From Acetobacteraceae bacterium (GTDB lineage Bacteria; Pseudomonadota; Alphaproteobacteria; Acetobacterales; Acetobacteraceae), in assembly GCA_947476855.1 (NCBI GenBank), contig CANJSR010000046.1:1-16562 (forward strand): a DNA stretch of 16,562 nt, read 5' to 3'. Below the pieces are notes generated by a model that did no database searches, was not told the DNA's origin, and saw nothing but the letters and a program-made list of their open reading frames with translations. Of the stretch, positions 1 through 7,444 are shown one piece after another. The stretch's first letter is position 1. Each line of letters begins with the position of its first letter. The position numbers were made by a program, and so were the translations under genes.

Positions 1-466
1 CCTCCTGCAACACGGCCAGCCGAGCGGCGGCGACGATGGCGTCTCCGACCGCGGCGCCCATGGAGCCACCGATGAAATCGAACTCCATGACCGCGGCGAC
101 GGCCTTGTGCCCGTCGATCGTGCCATGCGCGACGACCACGGCGTCGTCGGTATGCACCTTCTCCCGCGCGTCCTTCAGGCGGTCGACATAGCGTTTGGTG
201 TCGCGGAACTTCAGCGGGTCGACGACGGCCTTGGGCAGTTCGATGCGGGTGTAGCCGTTCTCGTCAAAGGTCCAGGTCAGCCGCTCGACCGCCGGGGCGC
301 GCATGTGATGGCCGCAATGGGTGCAGACCTTCAGGTTCGCGGCCAGGTCGCGGTGGAAGATCATCTGCTGGCAGGCGGGGCACTGGTGCCACAGGTTCTC
401 CGGCACGTCGCGCTTGGCGAACAGCGTGCGGATTTTCGGGCGGACGAATTCGGTGAGCCAGTTCAT
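1..466 (-). CDS. accD: Acetyl-CoA carboxylase carboxyltransferase beta subunit (N-terminal part)
   Basis: This is the beta subunit of the carboxyltransferase half of acetyl-CoA carboxylase. With AccA it moves the carboxyl group from biotin to acetyl-CoA to make malonyl-CoA for fatty-acid synthesis in the cytoplasm. The first 155 residues are visible, starting MNWLTEFVRPKI. A four-cysteine zinc ribbon typical of bacterial AccD follows, with C29, C32, C48 and C51 in two CxxC pairs. The start of the crotonase-like fold (FDFIGGSMGAAVGDA) is also visible. The gene is cut by the left window edge, so the catalytic C-terminal part is not seen. The ATG at 466 is chosen because the family normally begins a few residues before WLxxFVRPKI. 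It lies 27 bases after the VOC gene stop and is probably the last visible gene of the trpB-trpA operon; trpA-accD linkage is common in alphaproteobacteria. Confidence 0.95.
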   Translation of the reverse strand, partial: MNWLTEFVRPKIRTLFAKRDVPENLWHQCPACQQMIFHRDLAANLKVCTHCGHHMRAPAVERLTWTFDENGYTRIELPKAVVDPLKFRDTKRYVDRLKDAREKVHTDDAVVVAHGTIDGHKAVAAVMEFDFIGGSMGAAVGDAIVAAARLAVLQE

Positions 467-493
467 GGGCGGGTGATCTGTCTTTCCCGGGGT

Positions 494-886
494 TCAGAGG
501 GCGTCGTCGTGGCAGACGGCTTCCAGCCTGTTGCCGTCCGGGTCAAGCACGAAAGCGGCATAGTAGGACGCATGATAGTGCGGCCGCGGGCCGGGAGGCC
601 CGTCGCACCGCCCCCCATGCGCCAGCGCGGCGGCATGAAAAGCGTGGACAGCGGCCCGGTTGGGCGCCCGAAAGCACCAGTGCCGGTTGTCCGGCACCAC
701 CGTCCCGGTCGATGTCCGGACCGAGAGATAGGAATGCCCGTCATCCCCCGGCCGGTTCCGCACGCCATAGCCTGCGTTGTCTTCGTCCCGTCGGACACAG
801 GGCACGCCGAGCGCCGCCATGATCGCGTCCCAGAAGGGCAGGGACCGGGCAGGGTCGGAAACCGTCACCGAAACGTGATCGAGCAT
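494..886 (-). CDS. VOC-family (glyoxalase/bleomycin-resistance-like) protein
   Basis: This is a 130-residue single-module vicinal-oxygen-chelate protein. It opens MLDHVSVTVSD, contains HWCFRAP near the middle and ends with DPDGNRLEAVCH, the usual order of the two beta-alpha-beta-beta-beta motifs. Likely metal ligands by position are H4, H69 and E122. This suggests a metal-binding fold, but the substrate cannot be told; family members include glyoxalases, dioxygenases and antibiotic-binding proteins. AAGGGG lies seven bases before the ATG. The gene starts 18 bases after the trpA stop and ends 27 bases before accD, so it is probably co-transcribed with them. It is not part of the tryptophan pathway, and no role in it should be assumed. 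Confidence 0.88.
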   Translation of the reverse strand: MLDHVSVTVSDPARSLPFWDAIMAALGVPCVRRDEDNAGYGVRNRPGDDGHSYLSVRTSTGTVVPDNRHWCFRAPNRAAVHAFHAAALAHGGRCDGPPGPRPHYHASYYAAFVLDPDGNRLEAVCHDDAL

Positions 887-904
887 CGCGACCCCTTCGC
901 TTCC

Positions 905-1729
905 TTAGGCGGGTTGCCCCCGCACCCCAGCCGCCAGCGCCCGCACCTGGCCCAGGATCTTCTCCACCGTCCCCGGCAGCGCCTTTCCGTTGTCGTCCAG
1001 GCTATGCGCCATCGTGTCGATCAGCGCCGAGGCCACCACCGCTGCGTCGGCGACCCGAGAGGCCTCCGCCGCCTGCTCGGGGGAGCGAACGCCGAAGCCG
1101 ATCGCGATCGGCAGGTCGGTGACCCGGCGGATGCGCGGAATAGCCTCCGACAGTTGCGCCGTGGAGGCGCTGCGTGTCCCGGTGATCCCGGTGATCGACA
1201 CATAATAAACGAAGCCCGAGCTGCCGTTCAGCACATGCGGCAGGCGCGCGTCATCGGTCGTCGGTGCCACCAGGCGGATGAAGTCCAGCCCGTTCGCGTT
1301 GGTGAAGGGCAGGATCAGGTCGGATTCCTCGGGCGGGAGGTCGACGATGATCATCCCGTCCACGCCGGCCTTGGCGGCATCGACGCAGAACTTCTCCGGC
1401 CCATAGGACAGGATCGGGTTCAGGTAGCCCATCAGCACGATCGGAGTCGTCTGGTCCTGCACGCGGAACGTCCGGACCATGTCCAGGATGAACCGCACCT
1501 TCACGCCCGACACCAACGCCCGCTTGGCCGCGGCCTGGATGATCGGCCCGTCCGCCATCGGGTCGGTGAAAGGCATCCCGATCTCGATCAGGTCGGCGCC
1601 CGCCCCCGGCATCCCCAGCAGCAACTGCATGGAGGTTTCGCGATCCGGGTCCCAAGCCTCGACAAAAGGAATAAGGGCGCCCCGGCCCTGCTTCTTCAGG
1701 TCGGCGAATTTCGCGGCAATGCGGCTCAC
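905..1729 (-). CDS. trpA: Tryptophan synthase alpha subunit
   Basis: This subunit cleaves indole-3-glycerol phosphate to indole and glyceraldehyde 3-phosphate and channels indole to TrpB. It has 274 residues, the usual length. With the GTG start at 1729 the two catalytic acids fall at the canonical numbers: E49 in LIEIGMPF and D60 in PMADGP. The phosphate-binding end of the barrel is also present ([10 protein letters not shown], then VVASALID). The GTG start overlaps the trpB stop as GTGA, the usual sign of translational coupling. A longer open frame to 1786 would run into trpB and is not preferred. One oddity is W26 in FVEAWDPD: most TrpA proteins have glycine here (AGDPD), and the codon TGG is one base from GGG. 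Active-site residues are otherwise intact, so the enzyme is probably functional. Confidence 0.96.
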   Translation of the reverse strand: MSRIAAKFADLKKQGRGALIPFVEAWDPDRETSMQLLLGMPGAGADLIEIGMPFTDPMADGPIIQAAAKRALVSGVKVRFILDMVRTFRVQDQTTPIVLMGYLNPILSYGPEKFCVDAAKAGVDGMIIVDLPPEESDLILPFTNANGLDFIRLVAPTTDDARLPHVLNGSSGFVYYVSITGITGTRSASTAQLSEAIPRIRRVTDLPIAIGFGVRSPEQAAEASRVADAAVVASALIDTMAHSLDDNGKALPGTVEKILGQVRALAAGVRGQPA

Positions 1730-2961
1730 AGCGCGGTCCCCAGATGGTCGGCGACGGCGAAGATGTCCTTGTCGCCCCGGCCGCACAAATTCATCAGGAT
1801 GATTTGGTCCTTGGACATCGTGGGCGCCAGCTTGGACACGTAGGCCAAGGCATGCGCGGGTTCCAACGCGGGAATGATCCCCTCGGTCCGGGTGCAGAGC
1901 TGGAAGGCGACCAACGCCTCCTTGTCGGTGGCCGAGACATATTCCACCCGGCCGATGTCATGCAGCCAGGAATGCTCCGGCCCGATGCCGGGATAGTCCA
2001 ACCCGGCGCTGATCGAGTGCGCCTCGGTGATCTGGCCGTCCTCGTCCTGCAACAGATAGGTCCGGTTGCCATGCAGCACGCCCGGCCGGCCGCCGGTCAG
2101 GGACGCGGCATGCTCTCCCGTCTCGATCCCATGCCCGCCGGCTTCCACGCCGATCAGCCGGACCGAGGCATCGTCGAGGAACGGATGGAACAGACCCATC
2201 GCGTTTGATCCACCGCCGATGCAGGCCACGGCCACGTCCGGCAGGCGCCCTTCGGCTTCCATCATCTGGACCTTGGCTTCTTCCCCGATCACGGATTGGA
2301 AGTCGCGCACCATCATTGGATACGGATGCGGCCCCGCGACGGTGCCAATCAGGTAGGAGGTGTCGTGGACATTGGCGACCCAGTCGCGCAACGCCTCATT
2401 CATCGCGTCCTTCAGCGTGGCGGCGCCCGAGGTCACGGGAATGACCTCCGCCCCCAGCAGCTTCATGCGGAACACGTTGGGCTTCTGCCGCTCGACATCG
2501 GTCGCACCCATGTAGACCGTGCATGGCAGCCCGAACAACGCGCACATCGTCGCGGTGGCCACGCCATGCTGTCCGGCCCCGGTTTCCGCGATGATCCGCG
2601 TCTTTCCCATCCGCCGAGCGAGCAGGATCTGGCCCATGCAGTTGTTGGCTTTGTGGGAGCCGGTGTGGTTCAGCTCATCCCGTTTGAAGTAAACCTTCGC
2701 CCCACCCAGATGCGCCGTCAGCCTCTCCGCGAACCAAAGCGGGCTCGGCCGCCCGACATAATGCGTCAGGTGCTTCTGCAGGTCGGCCTGGAAGGCGGGG
2801 TCAACCTTCGCCTCGTTGTAGGCGCGCTCAACCTCCAGGATCAGCGGCATCAGGGTCTCGGCGACGAATCGGCCACCGTATTCGCCGAACCGGCCGCGTT
2901 CATTCGGGCCGGTGCGCAGGCTGTTGATGCCGGCCGGGGGCGGAGTCATGGGATGGTTCAA
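1726..2961 (-). CDS. trpB: Tryptophan synthase beta subunit
   Basis: This PLP enzyme condenses indole with serine to form tryptophan, as an alpha2beta2 complex with TrpA. The protein has 411 residues from the chosen start. The PLP lysine is K104 in [10 protein letters not shown], the catalytic glutamate is E126 in AETGAGQHG, the phosphate-binding loop is GGGSNAMG, and GRGDKDI lies near the C-terminus. The start is taken as TTG at 2961 because AAGGAG lies nine bases before it. The in-frame ATG at 2949 would sit 21 bases from that site, and the ATG at 3018 gives an atypical N-terminal extension. Upstream is divergent pckA rather than trpF, which precedes trpB in many alphaproteobacteria. No Trp-rich leader peptide was seen upstream. 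Confidence 0.95.
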   Translation of the reverse strand: MNHPMTPPPAGINSLRTGPNERGRFGEYGGRFVAETLMPLILEVERAYNEAKVDPAFQADLQKHLTHYVGRPSPLWFAERLTAHLGGAKVYFKRDELNHTGSHKANNCMGQILLARRMGKTRIIAETGAGQHGVATATMCALFGLPCTVYMGATDVERQKPNVFRMKLLGAEVIPVTSGAATLKDAMNEALRDWVANVHDTSYLIGTVAGPHPYPMMVRDFQSVIGEEAKVQMMEAEGRLPDVAVACIGGGSNAMGLFHPFLDDASVRLIGVEAGGHGIETGEHAASLTGGRPGVLHGNRTYLLQDEDGQITEAHSISAGLDYPGIGPEHSWLHDIGRVEYVSATDKEALVAFQLCTRTEGIIPALEPAHALAYVSKLAPTMSKDQIILMNLCGRGDKDIFAVADHLGTAL

Positions 2962-2970
2962 GGCGGCGGT

Positions 2971-2976
2971 CTCCTT
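2971..2976 (-). promoter_or_regulatory. Shine-Dalgarno site deciding the trpB start
   Basis: AAGGAG on the minus strand lies nine bases before TTG at 2961 and 21 bases before ATG at 2949. This spacing is the main reason for preferring the TTG start. Confidence 0.7.
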
Positions 2977-3004
2977 ATGGCGCAACCTCATAGCGCAGGC
3001 CGGC

Positions 3005-3025
3005 CGGCCGGTCACCACCCGGCCG
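3005..3025 (-). other. GC-only stem-loop in the trpB 5' leader
   Basis: A perfect 7-bp inverted repeat (CGGCCGG / CCGGCCG) with a 7-base loop lies about 28 bases upstream of the trpB ribosome-binding site. It has no T-tract, so it is not a classical terminator, and no leader peptide with Trp codons precedes it. It could be a chance GC palindrome or a leader hairpin. Confidence 0.3.
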
Positions 3026-3153
3026 CGAAACGAGTGCTCAAAAATCGTTCATGCTGCAATGCACACCGACCGTCTTGCGCGAAGCGACGGAATCCCGGAA
3101 TAGAAGTCCTACCAGCGAGTAGAAAGCGGCGTGTGTCGTCGCGTGCCAGGATC

Positions 3154-3158
3154 AGGAA
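3154..3158 (+). promoter_or_regulatory. Shine-Dalgarno-like site for pckA
   Basis: AGGAA lies eight bases before TTG at 3167. It supports that start over GTG at 3131 or 3143, which have no better site. The divergent gap to trpB (2962-3166) shows no promoter I would trust. Confidence 0.45.
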
Positions 3159-3166
3159 CCGCAGCG

Positions 3167-4801
3167 TTGACCACCCCGTCTGACCCCACACATAAACGTC
3201 CCACCTGGCAGGAAACCGCCGCCAAGGCGCTGACTCGCACAGGTGTTTTGGCATCCCGACCGGTTCACGCGAACCTGTCGCCGCCCGAACTGGTCGCGGA
3301 ATCGCTCCGCCGGCGCGAAGGCCGGCTGTCGGCCGATGGTGCCCTGATGGCGCAGACCGGAATCCATACCGGCCGGTCCCCCCGCGACAAGTTCGTGGTG
3401 GATGAACCTTCGGTGACCAACGACATCTGGTGGGGCAACGTGAACCAGAAGATGGCCCCGGCCACCTTCAATGCCCTCAAGGGCCGGGTTCAGGCCTATC
3501 TCCAGGGCCAGGAATTGTTCGTGCAGGACCTGTATGCCGGCGCCGATCCGGCCTACCGGATCAAGGTCCGCCTGGTGACGACCCAGGCCTGGAACGCTTT
3601 GTTCGCCCGGAACATGTTCATCCGCCCCCCGGCCGAGGAACTGGCGTCCTTCGAACCCGACTACATCATCCTGCACGCGCCGCTGTTCCAGACGGACCCG
3701 GCGATCGACAACGTCCGCTCCTCCACCACCGTCGCGATGTCGTTCGAGCAGCGGACGATCGTGATCGCCGGCAGCGAATATGCGGGCGAAGTGAAGAAGT
3801 CGATCTTCACCGTCATGAACTGGCTGCTGCCCGGCCAGGGCGTCATGCCGATGCATTGCAGCGCCAATATCGGCGCGGAAGAGGATGTCGCCCTGTTCTT
3901 CGGCCTGTCCGGCACCGGCAAGACCACCCTGTCCTCCGACCCCCATCGCCGCCTGATCGGCGATGACGAGCACGGCTGGGGCCCGAACGGCACCTTCAAC
4001 GTCGAAGGCGGCTGCTACGCCAAGGTCATCAACCTGTCGCAGGAAGCCGAACCGGAAATCTGGGCCGCGTCCAACCGCTTTGGCGCGGTGCTGGAAAACG
4101 TGGTCGCCGACTCCGCCGGACGCATCGACTTCAACGATGGCTCCCTGACCGAGAACACGCGGTCCTGCTACCCCGCCGACTTCATCCCGAATGTCGAGAT
4201 GTCGGGTCGTGGCGGTCAGCCCAAGAACGTCGTCATGCTGACCTGCGACGCGTTTGGCGTGCTGCCCCCGATCGCTCGGCTGACCTCGGCGCAGGCGATG
4301 TACCACTTCCTGTCCGGCTATACCGCGCTGGTCGCCGGCACCGAAAAGGGCCTGGGCGCCGAACCGGTGGCGACGTTCAGCACCTGCTTCGGCTCCCCCT
4401 TCCTGCCGCGCCGGCCGGAAGTCTACGGCCAGATGCTGTCCGACCTGATCGCGCGCCACGGCGCCGAGTGCTGGCTGGTCAACACCGGCTGGAGCGGCGG
4501 ACAGTTCGGCGTCGGCAGCCGCATGAGCATCCGTCACACCCGCGCCTTGCTGCGCGCGGCGCTGGATGGGTCCTTGGCCAATGCCCGCTTCCGCAAGGAA
4601 ACCTATTTCGGCCTGTCCATCCCCGAACACGTCCCCGGCATCCCGGATGAGGTGCTGGATCCGTCCAAGGCCTGGGCCGACAAGGCCGCCTACGACAAGC
4701 AGGCGCGTCACCTGATCGAACGCTTTCAGGCCAATTTCGCGGCGTTTGAGGCTGGGGTGGGCGACGAAGTCCGCGCCGTCGCCATCCGGTCCGCCGCGTA
4801 A
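3167..4801 (+). CDS. pckA: Phosphoenolpyruvate carboxykinase (ATP)
   Basis: This enzyme converts oxaloacetate and ATP to phosphoenolpyruvate, CO2 and ADP, the entry step of gluconeogenesis from TCA-cycle acids. The protein has 544 residues from the TTG start, close to the usual 530-540. An N-terminal substrate motif TGIHTGRSPRDKF is followed by the kinase-1a P-loop GLSGTGKTTLS (from residue 246) and the kinase-2 motif LIGDDEHGW (residues 263-271, with D266 and D267). MHCSANIG lies before the P-loop and NTGWSGGQFGVG near residue 440, both as in ATP-type PckA. A GTG at 3131 would add 12 residues of no family character. The gene is monocistronic and convergent with the chemoreceptor gene. A terminator hairpin follows about 240 bases downstream. 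Confidence 0.97.
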   Translation: MTTPSDPTHKRPTWQETAAKALTRTGVLASRPVHANLSPPELVAESLRRREGRLSADGALMAQTGIHTGRSPRDKFVVDEPSVTNDIWWGNVNQKMAPATFNALKGRVQAYLQGQELFVQDLYAGADPAYRIKVRLVTTQAWNALFARNMFIRPPAEELASFEPDYIILHAPLFQTDPAIDNVRSSTTVAMSFEQRTIVIAGSEYAGEVKKSIFTVMNWLLPGQGVMPMHCSANIGAEEDVALFFGLSGTGKTTLSSDPHRRLIGDDEHGWGPNGTFNVEGGCYAKVINLSQEAEPEIWAASNRFGAVLENVVADSAGRIDFNDGSLTENTRSCYPADFIPNVEMSGRGGQPKNVVMLTCDAFGVLPPIARLTSAQAMYHFLSGYTALVAGTEKGLGAEPVATFSTCFGSPFLPRRPEVYGQMLSDLIARHGAECWLVNTGWSGGQFGVGSRMSIRHTRALLRAALDGSLANARFRKETYFGLSIPEHVPGIPDEVLDPSKAWADKAAYDKQARHLIERFQANFAAFEAGVGDEVRAVAIRSAA

Positions 4802-4843
4802 TACTAACCGGCGTAACCACTGACTCTCCGGACGGTGCGCCTT

Positions 4844-4877
4844 CGTCGTGGTGGCCGAAGGGCCACCATCCACGACT
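4844..4877. repeat. REP-like palindromic repeat, copy 1
   Basis: This 34-base unit starts CGTCGTGGTGGCC, has GAAG at its centre and ends GGGCCACCATCCACGACT. The core arms GTGGCC and GGCCAC pair around GA(A)G. It is identical base for base to the unit at 4992-5025, 148 bases further on. The consensus resembles the imperfect palindromes ending ATCCACGACTTT that I recall from Rhodospirillales intergenic gaps. Confidence 0.75.
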
Positions 4878-4900
4878 TTGCCGTTGGGAACAGGGGAAAG

Positions 4901-4933
4901 CCGTGGGTGCTGGGCCTTCGCCCAGCATGACGA
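4901..4933. repeat. REP-like palindromic repeat, inverted diverged copy
   Basis: Read on the minus strand this is CGTCATGCTGGGCGAAGGCCC followed by agcacccacgg. It shares the CGTC(A/G)TG edge, central GAAGG and CCACG end of the two plus-strand units, but has a different stem (CTGGGC / GCCCAG). With copy 1 it forms an inverted pair separated by a short spacer, like a BIME. Confidence 0.6.
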
Positions 4934-4991
4934 GATTGCAACGACAAGGGTCAACCTCAATGCCGGTTGGCGTAAGACCAAGCATACCACC

Positions 4992-5025
4992 CGTCGTGGT
5001 GGCCGAAGGGCCACCATCCACGACT
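4992..5025. repeat. REP-like palindromic repeat, copy 3 (identical to copy 1)
   Basis: All 34 bases match 4844-4877 in the same orientation. The similarity resumes after a diverged gap: AACAGGGGAAAGCCG at 4889-4903 matches AACAGGGGGAAAGCCG at 5040-5055 but for one inserted G. The full duplicated block is therefore about 60 bases. Confidence 0.75.
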
Positions 5026-5042
5026 GATTTTTGACCGAAAAC

Positions 5043-5074
5043 AGGGGGAAAGCCGCCAGGCCTTCCCCCTTTTT
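5043..5074 (+). terminator. Stem-loop terminator downstream of pckA
   Basis: The arms AGGGGGAAAGCC and GGCCTTCCCCCT pair over 12 positions with one A-C mismatch. The loop is GCCA and the stem runs straight into a five-T tract. It is oriented to end plus-strand transcription arriving from pckA, and lies just before the convergent chemoreceptor stop codon. Confidence 0.7.
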
Positions 5075-5086
5075 CATACCCTGGCC

Positions 5087-6739
5087 CTACGCCGCCCGAG
5101 CCTCCAGCGTCTTCTGGTTGGCGGTCGCCCAGCGCAGCAGGGCTTCCCCGTCCGACTGGACGACATAGGCCAGGTTCACCAGCCCGTCCCCCACGTTCAC
5201 GATCCGCGCGGCCGGGCGGAACGGCGCGCCGACGATCCGCAGTTGCACACTCTCCCGCACCGCCGGCAGCTTGGTGGTATCCAGGCGCACCGCCGCCCCG
5301 CCGCCTGACAGGTTCTGCACCATCCCCTCCAGCGTGGTCCCATCCACCACCAGCTCCGTCTTCAGAGTCAGCGGCACACGCTCGCTCGCTCGGCGGTCGG
5401 CGTTGCGGATGCGGGTGATGAACGACGATGCCTGCCGGGTCAGCTCCGTGCTGTGCTTCTGCAAATCCGCCGCCGATCCGGCCAGGCCGCGGGCATTGTC
5501 CGCGTTCTCGGCCGCCACCTGTTCCACCTTGCGGACGCCGTCGGTGATCCCCGCCGCGCTGGCCGCCGCGGCGGCGACAGATCGACTGATCTCCCGCGTC
5601 GCCTCCCCCTGCTGATCTACCGCGCCGGCGATCGAGTCGGTGGTCGATCGGATGCGGTCCACGGCCTCGGTGATATCCGACATCGCCCCCGCGATCCGGG
5701 AGACGACATCCTGCACCGCGTTGACCTGGGAGCGGATATCGTCGGTCGCGCGGGCGGTCTGCGCGGACAGGGTCTTCACCTCTCCGGCCACCACCGCGAA
5801 ACCCTTGCCGGCGTCACCGGCGCGGGCCGCCTCGATCGTCGCGTTCAGCGCCAGCAGGTTGGTCTGGCCGGCGATGGTCTGGATCAGGTTGACGACGTCG
5901 CCGATCTTCAGGGCGGTGGCGCTGAGCGTGTCGACGATCTCTCCCGCCCGCCGCACCGTCGCTACCGCCTCGGTCGTCACGTGGGAGGCATCGCGGGTCT
6001 GCCGCGTGATTTCGCTGATCGAGGCGGTGATCTCCTCCGCCGCATCGGCGACCGCCTGCATGTTCGCTGCGGACTGTCCGGCGCCCCCGGCCAGGGATGC
6101 CGCCTCCTCGGTCGCGGAGGTTGCCGCCTCCAACAGGATTTCCGACCGCCCGTTCAACCCGTTCGCCGCTTCCCCGATATTGCGGCTGAAGCCGCCGATC
6201 ACCGTGTCGAACTGGTCCGCGAGCTGCGTCATGCGGCGCTGGAAGTCGGCGCTGGTCTCCGCCAGATAGGCGGTGACGACCAGTTGCAGGTCGAACAGCA
6301 CGGCCCGATCCACCGCGCGGATCGTTGCGGCCAGGCGGGACCGGGCGGGGCGCGTCATGACCGCGGGCGTGCCGGCGTCCACCAGCATGGCGTGGATGTT
6401 CTCCAGCGCGATCAGATAGGTGCTGATATAGAACGATGGCTGCAACCCGATGCGGGCATGGGTCGTGGCGATGCGGCCGACCGAGGCGACATATTCCTCG
6501 CTGAACGTGCCGGAGAACAGGGCCTGCCAATGCGCCCGCTGGCGCTGGCGAGCCATGTTGATCCGGTCCTCGTTGGCGAAGAGCGCCTTGAGTTCCGGCC
6601 GCTGCAGGACGTGGCTATACATCTCATCCAGAAGATGCGGCATGCCCTTGTCGACCAGCGGCCAGGCGTCGCGCAGCAGTTGGCAGGTGGCGTCGTCGAT
6701 GCGGGCGAAGGAAAGCTGGTTCTGAAGGTCGTCGGACAT
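5087..6739 (-). CDS. Globin-coupled soluble chemoreceptor with C-terminal PilZ domain
   Basis: This 550-residue cytoplasmic protein has three parts and no membrane segment. Residues 1 to about 160 form a globin-coupled sensor (protoglobin) domain. The signature [16 protein letters not shown] gives H94 as the likely haem-binding proximal histidine, and Y41 in LDEMYSHVL is a possible distal tyrosine. A long coiled-coil MCP signalling region follows, with the tip motif [20 protein letters not shown] near residues 290-310 that contacts CheA and CheW. The C-terminus is a PilZ domain with RASER (R450, R454) and NLSGGG (N476, S478, G481), the two c-di-GMP-binding motifs. By family it should sense O2 or a related gas and signal to a chemotaxis kinase, with c-di-GMP input. 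The ATG at 6739 has AAAGG upstream; a longer frame to 7390 only overlaps the opposite-strand phosphatase gene. No che genes are nearby. Confidence 0.93.
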   Translation of the reverse strand: MSDDLQNQLSFARIDDATCQLLRDAWPLVDKGMPHLLDEMYSHVLQRPELKALFANEDRINMARQRQRAHWQALFSGTFSEEYVASVGRIATTHARIGLQPSFYISTYLIALENIHAMLVDAGTPAVMTRPARSRLAATIRAVDRAVLFDLQLVVTAYLAETSADFQRRMTQLADQFDTVIGGFSRNIGEAANGLNGRSEILLEAATSATEEAASLAGGAGQSAANMQAVADAAEEITASISEITRQTRDASHVTTEAVATVRRAGEIVDTLSATALKIGDVVNLIQTIAGQTNLLALNATIEAARAGDAGKGFAVVAGEVKTLSAQTARATDDIRSQVNAVQDVVSRIAGAMSDITEAVDRIRSTTDSIAGAVDQQGEATREISRSVAAAAASAAGITDGVRKVEQVAAENADNARGLAGSAADLQKHSTELTRQASSFITRIRNADRRASERVPLTLKTELVVDGTTLEGMVQNLSGGGAAVRLDTTKLPAVRESVQLRIVGAPFRPAARIVNVGDGLVNLAYVVQSDGEALLRWATANQKTLEARAA

Positions 6740-6820
6740 GGCGGGCCTTTCGCGGCTGGGGCATCCCAAGTCCCCGAGTATCGCGGCAAGGTTTGAAGAA
6801 GTGGTTAATGGGATGCGGGC

Positions 6821-6825
6821 GGAGG
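6821..6825 (+). promoter_or_regulatory. Shine-Dalgarno site for the TTG start of the PAP2 gene
   Basis: GGAGG lies seven bases before TTG at 6833. There is no suitable ATG in this frame nearby, so this site decides the start. Confidence 0.65.
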
Positions 6826-6832
6826 CCGGTTT

Positions 6833-7444
6833 TTGAACCTCGTGACGGACCTTGCGGATCAGGCGGTGATCCTGCCCGTGATCATCGGCGTCGCCGTGAC
6901 CGTGGCCGTGCTGGGCTGGCCGCGCGGCGCGCTGGCCTGGGTGGGGGCGACCGGCGCAGCCTTCGGGCTGATGCTCGTGTTGAAGCTTGTGTTCCTCGGC
7001 TGCGGATCGATGCTGGGCTTCACCCGGATCAGCAGTCCCAGCGGCCATGCCTGCGCCGCCGCGCTGGTGGCCGGAGGGCTGGTGGCGATGGTCCGGGACT
7101 CCCGGCCCTGGGTCGTCTCGGCCGCGATCGTCGCGGCCTTCATCATCGGCACGACACGCGTGATGCTCGGCGCCCATTCCACCGAGGAAGTCATCCTCGG
7201 CGGCACGGTCGGCGTGGCCGGAGCGGTGGTGTTGCATGCCATTGCCGGACCCAGGCCGCCCTTGCGGCTGCTGCCGATCGCCATAGTCGTGGCCGGGATC
7301 GTGCTCGCCATGCATGGCACGCGGCTGCCGGCTGAGGTCACCATCCGCCAGACCGCCAGCCTGATCGGGCGGATCATCCCGGCCTGCCATCCGACCCCGC
7401 CCCGCTGGTCGGAACTGGCACCCTCCGCCCGGGCGGGGACATGA
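6833..7444 (+). CDS. PAP2-like membrane phosphatase
   Basis: This 203-residue protein has about five hydrophobic segments and the PAP2 (type 2 phosphatidic acid phosphatase) core. SSPSGHA (H72) is the C2 motif and [13 protein letters not shown] (R109, H115) the C3 motif. It departs from the family consensus in two places. The C1 region has K51 but no following RP pair, and the C3 aspartate (HxxxD) is replaced by E119. The catalytic histidines and arginine remain, so lipid-phosphate phosphatase activity is plausible but uncertain. The start is TTG with a strong GGAGG. The stop overlaps the next ATG as ATGA, so it is coupled to the HpnK-like gene and may act on the same lipid or hopanoid pathway; that link is inference from position. 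Confidence 0.85.
   Translation: MNLVTDLADQAVILPVIIGVAVTVAVLGWPRGALAWVGATGAAFGLMLVLKLVFLGCGSMLGFTRISSPSGHACAAALVAGGLVAMVRDSRPWVVSAAIVAAFIIGTTRVMLGAHSTEEVILGGTVGVAGAVVLHAIAGPRPPLRLLPIAIVVAGIVLAMHGTRLPAEVTIRQTASLIGRIIPACHPTPPRWSELAPSARAGT

Noticed and set aside
107..1843. A 578-residue plus-strand open frame opposite accD, the VOC gene and trpA
   Set aside because: The minus strand encodes three recognisable conserved proteins here. The plus-strand translation is low-complexity Arg/Gly/Pro-rich and has no ribosome-binding support.
2962..3166. A trp attenuator or leader peptide before trpB
   Set aside because: No short frame with Trp codons and no T-tract terminator was found; the only short frame near the hairpin reads MNDF and stops.
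4844..5025. Repeats as a possible CRISPR array
   Set aside because: Only two identical units occur, spaced 148 bases apart, with an inverted copy between and no cas gene; REP-type repeats fit better.
3152..5077. A 641-residue open frame on the minus strand opposite pckA
   Set aside because: It is a GC-rich shadow frame: Arg/Gly/Asp/His-rich with no recognisable domain, lying opposite a complete conserved enzyme.
6740..7390. N-terminal extension of the chemoreceptor to a 767-residue protein
   Set aside because: The extra residues overlap the opposite-strand PAP2 gene and are low-complexity. The globin domain begins naturally at the ATG at 6739, which has a ribosome-binding site.
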